Positions 50,016 through 58,595 of a DNA stretch of 64,000 nucleotides are shown in pieces. Where the stretch lies: assembly GCF_030580865.1 (NCBI RefSeq), contig NZ_JAUQSY010000007.1, forward strand, positions 248,001-312,000. The letters are read 5' to 3'. Position numbers and translations under genes: made by a program. Positions within the stretch are counted from its first letter, which is position 1; the number at the start of each line of letters is the position of its first letter. Under the pieces are notes generated by a model that saw only the letters and a program-made list of their open reading frames with translations, was not told the DNA's origin and made no database searches. The DNA comes from Hymenobacter aranciens. Its GTDB lineage: Bacteria; Bacteroidota; Bacteroidia; Cytophagales; Hymenobacteraceae.

Positions 50016-52931
50016 ATGGACGCCTACACCTACGTGGCCAACGCCGACGCCGCCGCTATCGAAACCCTGTATCAGGCCTACCAGCAAGACCCGGAATCGG
50101 TTGATTTTGGCTGGCGCAAGTTCTTTGAAGGATTCGACTTCTCGCAGCAGTTTCCCGAAGGTGCCCCGGTAGTGGGCGGCAATGGCAACGGCAGCCAAAC
50201 GGCCGCGCCCGCCAAAGCGGCCCAACCCGCCCCCGGGCCCCAGCCCGACGACTACGGCGTTCTGAACACCTCAGCCTCAACCAATAATGCAGGCAGCTTC
50301 GCCACTGGCGAAACGGCTGGCGACAAGGAAACGGCCGTGCGCAACCTCATCCACGCCTTCCGCAGCCGCGGCCACCTGCGCGCCAAAACCAACCCGGTGC
50401 GCGAGCGCAAAGACCGCCAGGCCCGCCTCGACCTAGCCGATTTCGGCCTCGGCGAAGCTGACCTCGACACCGCTTTCCGCAACGGCGAGGCGCTGGGCCT
50501 GGGCCCCAATGCCAAGCTGCGCGACATCGTAGCGGCGCTGGAAAAAATCTACACCGGCAGCATCGGCTTCGAGTACATGTACATCCGTGACCCGCAGGTG
50601 CTCGACTGGTTTCGCGCCAAGGTGGAGAAGGATTCGCTGGCCTTTAACCCCGGCGTGGAATACAAGAAGCGCATCCTCAAGAAGCTGAACGAGGCCGTGG
50701 TTTTCGAAAACTTCCTGCATACCAAGTTTTTGGGTCAGAAGCGCTTCTCGCTCGAAGGCGGCGAAACAGCCATCCCGGCGCTGGATGCCATCATCGGCAA
50801 AGGCGCCGAGCTGGGCGTGCAGGAGGTGATGATTGGCATGGCCCACCGCGGCCGCCTGAACGTGCTGGCCAACATCATGGGTAAAACCTATGAGCAGATT
50901 TTCAGTGAGTTCGAAGGCACCGCCGTGCCCGACCTCACCATGGGCGACGGTGACGTGAAGTACCACATGGGCTACAGCTCGGAAGTGGAAGCTGCTGGCG
51001 GCCAGAAAGTCAACCTGAAGCTGGCCCCCAACCCCTCGCACCTTGAGGCGGTGAACCCGGTGGTAGAAGGCTTCGTGCGCGCCAAAATTGAGCACCAGTA
51101 CGCCGACGACTACCACAAAATCCTGCCCATTCTCATCCACGGCGACGCTGCCTTGGCGGGTCAGGGCATCGGCTACGAGGTGACGCAGATGTCGCAGCTG
51201 GAAGGCTACAAGACGGGCGGCACGGTTCACTTCGTGATTAATAATCAGGTGGGCTTCACCACTGATTTTGAGGATGCCCGCTCGTCCATTTACAGCACCG
51301 ACGTAGCCAAAATCATTGACGCGCCGGTACTGCACGTGAACGGCGACGACCCCGAAGCGGTGGTATTTGCCGTGCAGCTGGCTACTGAATACCGCCAGCA
51401 GTTCCACGGTGACATCTTTATTGACATGGTGTGCTACCGTCGCCACGGCCACAACGAGTCGGACGAGCCAAAATTCACCCAGCCCACGCTCTACAACGTC
51501 ATCTCGAAGCACCCCAACCCGCGCGAGGTGTACAACGCCATGCTCGTGAAGCGCGGCGACGTGGATGCCGAGCTGGCTAACCAGATGGACCGCGAATTCC
51601 GCGACACCCTACAGGCCCGCCTCGACATGGTGAAACAGAAGCCCTTGCCTTACAATTACCAGGTGCTCGAAAACGAGTGGCGCAGCCTGCGCCGCTCCAA
51701 GAACGAGGACTTCGAGCAGTCGCCCGAAACCGGCATCAGCGAAGAAACCGTGGAGCGCGTGGCCAAAGCCCTGACTACGATTCCCGACGGCTTTAAGCCC
51801 ATCAAGCAGATTGATAACCTGCTGAAGGAGCGCCGCAAGATGTTCTACGAAACCCGCGTGCTGAACTGGGCCGCCGGCGAGCTGCTGGCCTACGGCTCGC
51901 TGCTGACCGAAAAGCACATTGTGCGCGTGAGCGGGCAGGACGTGCAGCGCGGCACCTTCTCGCACCGCCACGCGGTGCTGCACGATGTCGAAACCTCGGC
52001 GCCCTATAACTCACTCAACCACATGGAGGGCGAGCACGAAAAGCTGAGCATTTTCAACTCCCTGCTGAGTGAGTATGCGGTGCTGGGCTTCGAGTTCGGC
52101 TACGGCATGGCTAACCCCACGGCGCTTGTGGTATGGGAGGCGCAATTCGGCGACTTCGCCAACGGCGCCCAGACCATGATTGACCAGTTCATCGTGAGCA
52201 GCGAGAGCAAGTGGCAGCGCATGAATGGCCTGGTGATGCTACTGCCCCACGGCTACGAAGGCCAGGGCCCCGAGCACTCCAACGCCCGCCCCGAGCGTTT
52301 TCTGCAGCTGGCGGCCGAGAATAACATCGTGGTAGCCAACATCACCACGCCCGCCAACTTCTTCCATGCCCTGCGTCGGCAACTGACCTGGAATTTCCGC
52401 AAGCCGCTGGTAGTGATGTCGCCCAAGTCGATGCTGCGCCACCCGCTGTGCGTATCGCCGGTGGAGGATTTCACCAACGGCAACTTCCGTGAGGTGCTGG
52501 GCGACAGCTTCGCCGAAGACAAAAAAGTGAAGCGCGTGCTGCTGTGCTCGGGCAAAGTGTACTACGATTTGCTGGACGAGCAGCAGCAGTCGGGCCGCAA
52601 GGATGTGGCCATCATCCGCCTGGAGCAGCTGCACCCCTTCCCCAAGAAACAGCTCGACGCGGAGCTGGCCAAGTATCCCAAGGCCAAGGTGTACTGGGTG
52701 CAGGAAGAGCCCGAAAACATGGGCTACTGGAACTACCTGCTGCGCTTCATGCGCCGCGAGCTCGAAGACGTGATTGCGCGCAAGCCCTCGGCCTCGCCGG
52801 CCACCGGCTACAACAAAATCCACGTAAAAGAGCAGAAGGAGTTGGTAGCCCGCGCCTTCGACAAGCCCAAAGAAGCCGTAGCCGACGACAACATCAAGGA
52901 AACGGCCGAAATAGCCAAAAAGCAAGATTAA
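50016..52931 (+). CDS. sucA: 2-oxoglutarate dehydrogenase E1 component
   Basis: A 971-residue enzyme of normal length. The N-terminal MDAYTYVANADAAAIETLYQAYQQDPESVDFGWRKFF is typical. The thiamine diphosphate core has MAHRGRLNVLANIMGK, HGDAALAGQGIGYEV and NNQVGFTTD. The pyrimidine part has GTFSHRHAVLHD, EFGYGMANP and HGYEGQGPEHSNARPERFLQ. It decarboxylates 2-oxoglutarate and passes the succinyl group to E2 lipoate. sucB follows downstream but with a nucleotidyltransferase-HEPN pair between them. Confidence 0.97.
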   Translation: MDAYTYVANADAAAIETLYQAYQQDPESVDFGWRKFFEGFDFSQQFPEGAPVVGGNGNGSQTAAPAKAAQPAPGPQPDDYGVLNTSASTNNAGSFATGETAGDKETAVRNLIHAFRSRGHLRAKTNPVRERKDRQARLDLADFGLGEADLDTAFRNGEALGLGPNAKLRDIVAALEKIYTGSIGFEYMYIRDPQVLDWFRAKVEKDSLAFNPGVEYKKRILKKLNEAVVFENFLHTKFLGQKRFSLEGGETAIPALDAIIGKGAELGVQEVMIGMAHRGRLNVLANIMGKTYEQIFSEFEGTAVPDLTMGDGDVKYHMGYSSEVEAAGGQKVNLKLAPNPSHLEAVNPVVEGFVRAKIEHQYADDYHKILPILIHGDAALAGQGIGYEVTQMSQLEGYKTGGTVHFVINNQVGFTTDFEDARSSIYSTDVAKIIDAPVLHVNGDDPEAVVFAVQLATEYRQQFHGDIFIDMVCYRRHGHNESDEPKFTQPTLYNVISKHPNPREVYNAMLVKRGDVDAELANQMDREFRDTLQARLDMVKQKPLPYNYQVLENEWRSLRRSKNEDFEQSPETGISEETVERVAKALTTIPDGFKPIKQIDNLLKERRKMFYETRVLNWAAGELLAYGSLLTEKHIVRVSGQDVQRGTFSHRHAVLHDVETSAPYNSLNHMEGEHEKLSIFNSLLSEYAVLGFEFGYGMANPTALVVWEAQFGDFANGAQTMIDQFIVSSESKWQRMNGLVMLLPHGYEGQGPEHSNARPERFLQLAAENNIVVANITTPANFFHALRRQLTWNFRKPLVVMSPKSMLRHPLCVSPVEDFTNGNFREVLGDSFAEDKKVKRVLLCSGKVYYDLLDEQQQSGRKDVAIIRLEQLHPFPKKQLDAELAKYPKAKVYWVQEEPENMGYWNYLLRFMRRELEDVIARKPSASPATGYNKIHVKEQKELVARAFDKPKEAVADDNIKETAEIAKKQD

Positions 52932-52936
52932 AGGCA

Positions 52937-52997
52937 TGTAGCGCATGCTTTAGCTTGCGCCTCGCCTGCTGCCGAACAAGCTAAAGCATGTTCTACA
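52937..52997. repeat. Palindrome between sucA and the MNT-HEPN pair
   Basis: TGTAGCGCATGCTTTAGCTTG and its complement (two mismatches) flank a 19-nt loop. The right arm ends two bases before the next start codon. It may contain promoter or terminator activity. Confidence 0.7.
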
Positions 52998-52998
52998 A

Positions 52999-53322
52999 AT
53001 GATAACCGAAGAGCAAATCCAGGCCGTAGTGCGGCGCATCGTCGAAGGCTACCAGCCCGACCAGATTATTCTGTTCGGCTCGTACGCCTACGGCACGCCC
53101 AACGAACATAGTGACCTGGATTTGCTGATTATCAAGCGAAATGCGGAAACTAAACGGTCGGAGCGCTCCATTGCCGTGCGAAATCTATTGTGGTATACCG
53201 ATGCACCATCAATGGATATTATCATTCGGACGCCGGAAGAAATGGCGAAGCGCACAGAGCTCTACTATACTGTAGAGGCGCAGGCATTACAGAAAGGAAG
53301 ACTGCTGTATGCCAACGCCTGA
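52999..53322 (+). CDS. MNT-type nucleotidyltransferase of a HEPN/MNT pair
   Basis: A 107-residue minimal nucleotidyltransferase. GSYAYGTPNEHSDLDLL (residues 27-43) carries the G-S and the D-X-D metal motif (Asp39, Asp41), and a third Asp lies in SMDIII. Its stop overlaps the HEPN gene by 14 nt. In known MNT-HEPN modules the nucleotidyltransferase modifies and silences the HEPN RNase, as an antitoxin. Pairing and overlap support this reading. Confidence 0.85.
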   Translation: MITEEQIQAVVRRIVEGYQPDQIILFGSYAYGTPNEHSDLDLLIIKRNAETKRSERSIAVRNLLWYTDAPSMDIIIRTPEEMAKRTELYYTVEAQALQKGRLLYANA

Positions 53323-53707
53323 CCAAACCCGAGTTGCGACATTGCTTGCTACTGCCGATAACGATATGGGCATGGCACAGGTACTGCTGCAAAACGCTGC
53401 GCACTACTACGAAGGTATTGGATTTCATTGTCAGCAGGCGGTTGAAAAATACCTGAAGGCAATGCTGGTGACGTATGGCCTGACGGTGCCTTATACCCAC
53501 GATTTACCTCGCTTGTTAAATGACCTAACGCCATTTATTGTCTTCACAGCTGATGAGAGACTGGCAGCAGTAGCCTTATTCGACTTTGCCGTCGACTTCC
53601 GCTATGAGTTGGATGACGCTCCTAGCTATACCTCGGCCGACCTGCTGGATATGGCCGGGTTGTTTCAAGCCAGGCTGCGCCCGCTGGCCCAGGCTTTCCT
53701 GATTTAA
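53309..53707 (+). CDS. HEPN-domain protein of a HEPN/MNT pair
   Basis: A 132-residue helical protein with the HEPN core [32 protein letters not shown]. The expected RX4-6H RNase motif is not obvious: the Arg in [12 protein letters not shown] is not followed by His. So catalytic toxin activity is uncertain. Overlap with the upstream nucleotidyltransferase gene indicates a joint product. Inserted between sucA and sucB. Confidence 0.85.
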   Translation: MPTPDQTRVATLLATADNDMGMAQVLLQNAAHYYEGIGFHCQQAVEKYLKAMLVTYGLTVPYTHDLPRLLNDLTPFIVFTADERLAAVALFDFAVDFRYELDDAPSYTSADLLDMAGLFQARLRPLAQAFLI

Positions 53708-53741
53708 TATTACGAACTTCATTCCCTCGCTTTCACCACTC

Positions 53742-55397
53742 ATGCCCACCGAAATCAAAATTCCCGCCGTCGGCGAATCCATCACCGAAGTCACCATCGC
53801 GAAGTGGCTCAAGAAAGACGGCGAGGCCGTAAAGCGCGACGAAGTCATTGCCGAGCTGGAGTCGGACAAAGCCACCTTTGAGCTGCCCGCCGAGGCCGAC
53901 GGTGTCCTGAAAATCCGGGTGCCCGAGGGCGAAACCATTGGCATCGGTACCGTGATTGCCGAGCTGGATGGCGCTGGTGCTCCCGCTGCTGCCCCGGCCG
54001 CCGAGGCTCCGAAAGCTGAAGCTCCAAAGGCCGAAGCCCCTAAGGCCGACCCCATTGCCCAGGGTGAAGAAAACCCTGCCGCCAGCAATCAGGCCGGCTA
54101 TGGCGGCACCCCGCCCAAAGCCGAAGGCGCCGCCCCGGCCAGCGGCGGTGGCTCCATCGAAATGAAAATCCCCACGGTAGGCGAGTCCATCACCGAAGTG
54201 ACGGTGGCCAAGTGGCTGAAAGAAGACGGCGCCCAGGTGAGCCGCGACGAGGTGATTGCCGAGCTGGAATCGGACAAAGCCACGTTTGAGCTGCCTGCCG
54301 AAGGCAGCGGCATCCTGCGCCACGCCGTGAAAGAAGGCGAAACCATTACCATCGGGACCGTCATTGCCCGCATCGAAGGTGGGGGAGGAGCCGCTCCGGC
54401 CGCGCCCGCTGCCGCCCCTGCTGCTGAAGCCAAGCCAACTACGGCAACCCCGGCGCTGGCTCAGAACACGGGAGCCAGCACCTACGCCACCGGCGTACCC
54501 TCACCCGCCGCTGGCAAAATCCTCGATGAGAAAGGCATCAAGCCCGGCGACGTAAGTGGCACCGGCCGCGATGGCCGCATTACCAAGGAAGACGCGCAGA
54601 ACGCCCAGGCCAAACCGGCCACTGCCCCGGCGCCGCAAGTAACTGCACCGGCAGCTACCGCCGCTGCTCCGGCTGCCGCCCCCGCCGCTACCGGCGACCG
54701 TACCCAGCGCCGCGAGCGCATGAGCAACCTGCGCAAAACGGTGGCCCGCCGCCTGGTATCAGTGAAAAACGAGACGGCCATGCTCACCACCTTCAACGAG
54801 GTGAACATGCAGCCGGTGATGGACCTGCGCGCCAAGTTCAAAGACAAGTTCAAGGAGAAGAACGGCGTGAACCTGGGCTTTATGTCCTTCTTCACCAAGG
54901 CGGTGTGCGTGGCCCTGCAGGAGTGGCCAGCCGTGAATGCCCAGCTTGACAACGGCGAAATCGTGTACTCCGACTTCTGCGACATCAGCATCGCCGTGTC
55001 AGCTCCGAAGGGCCTGGTGGTGCCCGTAATTCGCAACGCCGAGAAACTCAGCTTCGACGGTATCGAAAAAGAGGTAGTGCGCCTGGCCACGCTGGCCCGC
55101 GACAACAAGCTTACCATCGAGCAGATGACGGGCGGCACGTTCACCATCACCAACGGCGGCATCTTCGGCTCGATGATGAGCACTCCTATTATTAATGCGC
55201 CGCAGTCGGCCATCCTGGGCATGCACAACATCGTGCAGCGCCCCGTGGCCGAGAATGGTCAGGTGGTGATTCGCCCCATGATGTACCTGGCCCTGAGCTA
55301 CGACCACCGCATTATCGACGGCCGCGAGTCGGTGAGCTTCCTAGTGCGGGTGAAGGAGCTGCTGGAAGACCCCACGCGTCTGTTGCTGGGCGTTTAA
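53742..55397 (+). CDS. sucB: 2-oxoglutarate dehydrogenase E2, dihydrolipoamide succinyltransferase
   Basis: A 551-residue enzyme with two lipoyl domains (Lys43 and Lys179 in [10 protein letters not shown]), where one is usual in 2-oxoglutarate E2. The peripheral subunit-binding domain is [33 protein letters not shown]. The catalytic domain has the His522-X3-Asp526 motif in [12 protein letters not shown]. Ala/Pro linkers join the parts. It transfers the succinyl group to CoA. The E3 gene (lpdA) is 8 kb downstream. Confidence 0.95.
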   Translation: MPTEIKIPAVGESITEVTIAKWLKKDGEAVKRDEVIAELESDKATFELPAEADGVLKIRVPEGETIGIGTVIAELDGAGAPAAAPAAEAPKAEAPKAEAPKADPIAQGEENPAASNQAGYGGTPPKAEGAAPASGGGSIEMKIPTVGESITEVTVAKWLKEDGAQVSRDEVIAELESDKATFELPAEGSGILRHAVKEGETITIGTVIARIEGGGGAAPAAPAAAPAAEAKPTTATPALAQNTGASTYATGVPSPAAGKILDEKGIKPGDVSGTGRDGRITKEDAQNAQAKPATAPAPQVTAPAATAAAPAAAPAATGDRTQRRERMSNLRKTVARRLVSVKNETAMLTTFNEVNMQPVMDLRAKFKDKFKEKNGVNLGFMSFFTKAVCVALQEWPAVNAQLDNGEIVYSDFCDISIAVSAPKGLVVPVIRNAEKLSFDGIEKEVVRLATLARDNKLTIEQMTGGTFTITNGGIFGSMMSTPIINAPQSAILGMHNIVQRPVAENGQVVIRPMMYLALSYDHRIIDGRESVSFLVRVKELLEDPTRLLLGV

Positions 55398-55417
55398 ATA
55401 ATTAGCTGTTAAGCATT

Positions 55418-55501
55418 AGCTGTTAGCCCTTAGCTGCTGGCTGTTAGCCTTCTTTAGAACAGAAGCTAATAGCTAGCAGCTAAGGGCTAACAGCTTTTTT
55501 A
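55418..55501 (+). terminator. Long palindrome acting as sucB terminator
   Basis: Arms 55418-55453 and 55461-55495 (AGCTGTTAGCCCTTAGCTGC and its partner, few mismatches) followed by six Ts. Also ends the converging minus-strand gene. One of the long palindromes of this chromosome. Confidence 0.8.
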
Positions 55502-56641
55502 ATATGGCTTGCCGTGCGTTAGTCCCAGAATGATGTCCGTCATAAACGGCAGCTTGCGCAGCACCCGGATACCCGCCGTGGTAAGCCAAGGCTGCCCGAA
55601 TACCTGATGAATGAGCCGCCCCGCCGTGATGCGCAGGCTGAGCAAGCCGCGCCAGGCGCGGGTGTACTGCTGCTCCAACTCGGCGCGGGAGATGCGGCCG
55701 TCCAGAAAATCAAGCAGCAGCGGGTGCAGTAGCGCGCTGGCATTCATGCCCATGCTCATGCCATTGCCGGCCAGCGGCGCGATAGTGCCGGCCGCATCGC
55801 CGAGCATCAGGACGTGCGAATCGATGGTGGAACGCTCGCGGAAAGTGATTTGGGAAATGACAATCGGCGGGTTGGCTACGCGTTGGGCTTCTTCGAGATA
55901 GGGGCGCAGCAAAGGGTTCTGCATCAATACCTGCCGCTCCATTTCGGCCACGCTGTTGCCGTGGGCGCGCAGGTTGCGCACGTCGCTGATGTAGCTGCAG
56001 TTGGTGAGGCCCCCCGGCACCGGCGAGAGGCCGCAGTAGCCATCTTTGAAATTATGCATCTCTACTGTGGCGGCGGGGAAGTCGATGCCCGTCAGGTGAT
56101 ATTTGACGGCCACGAACTGCCGGCCTTTGCGGCTGTCTTCCAGGAAAGGGCGGTGGAGCTTGCTGTCGAGGTTAGCGTGCTTGCCCCAGGCGCCGCAGGC
56201 GAGGCGGGCGCGGTAGGTGGCGCCGTGGGCGGTGCTGAGGGTGAATTGCTCGTTGGCAAAAACCACGTCCGTCACCTTGGTGCCTTCGCAGATGGTGGCG
56301 CCGTGTTCGGTGGCCAGGCGCGCCAGCAGCTGGTCGAGCACGTAGCGGGTGATACCGATGCCACCAATGTCCAGCTTGTGATGCAGGGCCTCGCCGCTGG
56401 GCGACGACACCGTGAACTGCGTCATCACCGGCAAATTCATCCCGGCTAGCGGCACGCCAATGCGGCACAAGAAATCGTGGTTTTCCATCGAGATGTACTC
56501 GCCGCACACTCGGTGAAAGGGGTAGATTTCCTTCTCAAACAGCACCACGCGCCGCCCCGCCCGCGCCAGCTGCAAGGCCAGCGTGAGGCCCGCCACACCC
56601 CCGCCGATGATGGCGCAGTCGTAAATTACATCGTCGTGCAT
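55499..56641 (-). CDS. FAD-dependent oxidoreductase, geranylgeranyl-reductase type, of the isonitrile cluster
   Basis: A 380-residue protein. ATG 56641 (MHDDVIYDC) is preferred because the longer frame to 56737 runs into a palindromic element. The Rossmann motif is CAIIGGGVAGLTLALQLARAGRRVVLFEKE, and the second FAD motif is VLMLGDAAGTIAPLAGNGMSMGMNAS. The family includes geranylgeranyl reductases and flavin monooxygenases. It is the last gene of a minus-strand operon with isonitrile-forming enzymes and a UbiA domain. It may reduce, epoxidise or cyclise the prenyl chain. The substrate is inference. Confidence 0.8.
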   Translation of the reverse strand: MHDDVIYDCAIIGGGVAGLTLALQLARAGRRVVLFEKEIYPFHRVCGEYISMENHDFLCRIGVPLAGMNLPVMTQFTVSSPSGEALHHKLDIGGIGITRYVLDQLLARLATEHGATICEGTKVTDVVFANEQFTLSTAHGATYRARLACGAWGKHANLDSKLHRPFLEDSRKGRQFVAVKYHLTGIDFPAATVEMHNFKDGYCGLSPVPGGLTNCSYISDVRNLRAHGNSVAEMERQVLMQNPLLRPYLEEAQRVANPPIVISQITFRERSTIDSHVLMLGDAAGTIAPLAGNGMSMGMNASALLHPLLLDFLDGRISRAELEQQYTRAWRGLLSLRITAGRLIHQVFGQPWLTTAGIRVLRKLPFMTDIILGLTHGKPY

Positions 56642-56669
56642 GAGGTAGGTAATGAGTAAGATGGAGTGT

Positions 56670-56753
56670 ATAGACGCACTATTTTGCGTCTCGTCGTTCG
56701 CGTCGGATAAACAATTTCGTTCAACGACGAGATGCAAAATATTGCATCTCTAT
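56670..56753. repeat. Palindromic element with GACGCA-type arms
   Basis: ATAGACGCACTATTTTGCGTCTCGTCGTT pairs imperfectly with a complementary arm at 56723-56753. The ATTTTGC(A/G)TCTC core is a frequent dispersed Bacteroidota repeat. It lies between the oxidoreductase and oxygenase-UbiA genes of one operon and may cause partial termination. Confidence 0.7.
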
Positions 56754-58510
56754 CTTGTTCTGTTGCGCAGCACGCGGGCGGCGAACAACACCCCGGCCGC
56801 CAGCAGGCAGGTATAGGCCGTGGCATTGAGCCACTCCGGCACTTTCATACCATTCTCCTTGATGATGTTAACAGCGGCGGATTCGTCTTTGTCGGCAATC
56901 TGCTGATTGATGGCGGCGTATTCGCGGCCGACGTGGACCAGCGCCCCGGCCAGCGGCAGCAGCCCGAGATAGGCCAAGGCGGGCAGTTTCGCGGAACGGT
57001 AGAGGTAGAACAGGCTGCCCAGCGTGACCACGCCCGCGCCGGCTACCATCGTCTGGGCCACGCGCAGGCTGCGGTGCAAACCCATGGCTACCACCATCGT
57101 GCGCAGGCCGGCGGCCTGGTCTTCGGTGTAGTCTTCGGCGTTGTTGAGCATCAGCACGGCCATTTGGAGCAGGCCGTAGGCGGCGGCCAGCGTGAGCATA
57201 GGCCGGCGCGGGAAGTGCGTAACGAGGCTGCTGGTGTAGGCCATTGGCCCGAAGAACAGGACCGCCCACAGCGCCGGCAATTGCCACAGCCCGCGCGACT
57301 TAAAATGCAGCGGCCGCCACGAATACTGGAAGCCCAGCGCCCAGCCAATGAGCGTGAGCGGCACGAACTGCCAGCGCCCGGTGTGCCGCGTCAGCCACAC
57401 GCTGATGAGCACCGTGCCCGCCACTGAGGCGCGCATCTGCCAGCGCACGCCCATGTCGCCTAACTCGAAAATGGCGTTCGATAAATGGCTCTTGTACACG
57501 GCATCCACGCGGCGGTCGGCGTAGGCATTCACCATATCACCGAAGTTGAACAGCAGGTAGATACCCGTCAGGCCCACGTACAACTCCGGCGTTTTGAGGA
57601 AACTTAGGTTCTCGGCACTAAGCAGAATCGGAATAATGAAAATCGGCACCTCGGCCAGCAGAAACTCGGTGCGCCGCAGCGTCTTGCTGTTTTTCAGGAA
57701 CTCACGCAGGCCGCGCTGGGCCGGCCGCGCCAGCAGGTTGATGCGTTGGATGTGCCGCTCGTTGGGGTTGAGAAAGGCGTCGCGGCCGTGCAGCAGGGCG
57801 TGGTTGTCGGCCAGCACAATGTCGCCATCGGCCCAGGTGTGGATGTAGAAAACCTCCGGCGCGTAGAGCGCGGTTTGCAGCTCGGCAATCAAGTCGGCTT
57901 CTGCCTCAGGGCTAGTATTCAACACTTCCACGCTCACCGGGTTGAGGTCGTACACGGGTTCGGCGAAGCGCAGGGTGGGCTCGGCCGTGACGGGGTGGGG
58001 CTGCACCAGCCGCTGGGTGAGCGTGCCGCCGTAGTGCACGATTTTCTCGGTGCGGTAGCGCAGCGTGGCGCGCTCCCAGCGCTGGCGCTGCCCGGGCGTG
58101 GCGCGGGCCAGCACCCGGATGGTATCGGCGAAGGTGGTGCCGCCGCGGTCTTCGGGGCGGGGGGCCTTCAGGCACTGGAAGAAAATGAGGTAGGGGATTT
58201 TGCCTACGAAAGCACCATCCCAGTGCAGCGGCACAGCGCTGGGCGTGTAGAGGTAGTTCTTGGCGTCGGCCTTCACTTTCAATTCGTTGATGGCCCCGAA
58301 CGGCCATTGCAGCGGCTCACCCAATTGCTGGGCATAGAGCGCAAAAGCCGTTTTGTCGAACAGCTCGAAGCCCCGGAAAATCAGAATCCGGTGCTCGCGC
58401 ACCCACTCCTCAATCTGCGCCGCCGGGATGGGCGCAATGGTCTGGCCGGGCGCGGTGGCTTGCACGAGCAGGCCGAAGGGAAACTGAGGTTCGAGGGTGT
58501 AGGCGGACAT
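56750..58510 (-). CDS. TauD/PvcB-type oxygenase fused to UbiA prenyltransferase
   Basis: A 586-residue fusion from ATG 58510. Residues 1-270 are a TauD/TfdA Fe(II)/2-oxoglutarate oxygenase: metal ligands His96-Trp-Asp98 in PLHWDGAF, distal His241 in NHALLHGRDAF. Beside an isonitrile synthase this is the PvcB/IsnB type, which makes vinyl isonitriles. Residues 285-586 are a UbiA prenyltransferase with about eight helices, first Asp motif NAYADRRVDAVYK (Asn328, Asp332, Asp336), YSWRPLHFK, and second motif NNAEDYTEDQAAG. The junction has no stop, so one polypeptide is predicted. It would prenylate the isonitrile or a derivative. Confidence 0.85.
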   Translation of the reverse strand: MSAYTLEPQFPFGLLVQATAPGQTIAPIPAAQIEEWVREHRILIFRGFELFDKTAFALYAQQLGEPLQWPFGAINELKVKADAKNYLYTPSAVPLHWDGAFVGKIPYLIFFQCLKAPRPEDRGGTTFADTIRVLARATPGQRQRWERATLRYRTEKIVHYGGTLTQRLVQPHPVTAEPTLRFAEPVYDLNPVSVEVLNTSPEAEADLIAELQTALYAPEVFYIHTWADGDIVLADNHALLHGRDAFLNPNERHIQRINLLARPAQRGLREFLKNSKTLRRTEFLLAEVPIFIIPILLSAENLSFLKTPELYVGLTGIYLLFNFGDMVNAYADRRVDAVYKSHLSNAIFELGDMGVRWQMRASVAGTVLISVWLTRHTGRWQFVPLTLIGWALGFQYSWRPLHFKSRGLWQLPALWAVLFFGPMAYTSSLVTHFPRRPMLTLAAAYGLLQMAVLMLNNAEDYTEDQAAGLRTMVVAMGLHRSLRVAQTMVAGAGVVTLGSLFYLYRSAKLPALAYLGLLPLAGALVHVGREYAAINQQIADKDESAAVNIIKENGMKVPEWLNATAYTCLLAAGVLFAARVLRNRTR

Positions 58511-58595
58511 GGGAGAGGGGACGCAGGCGCTTGAGAGTACGCACAAAGGTGGCGCGCTGCGGCGGACTTTGGGGTGAAGAATTCAGCCCGATTGG

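Noticed and set aside
52999..53707. MNT-HEPN pair as a confirmed phage defence system
   Set aside because: Family identity is clear, but no defence-island neighbours are present and the HEPN catalytic motif is not evident.
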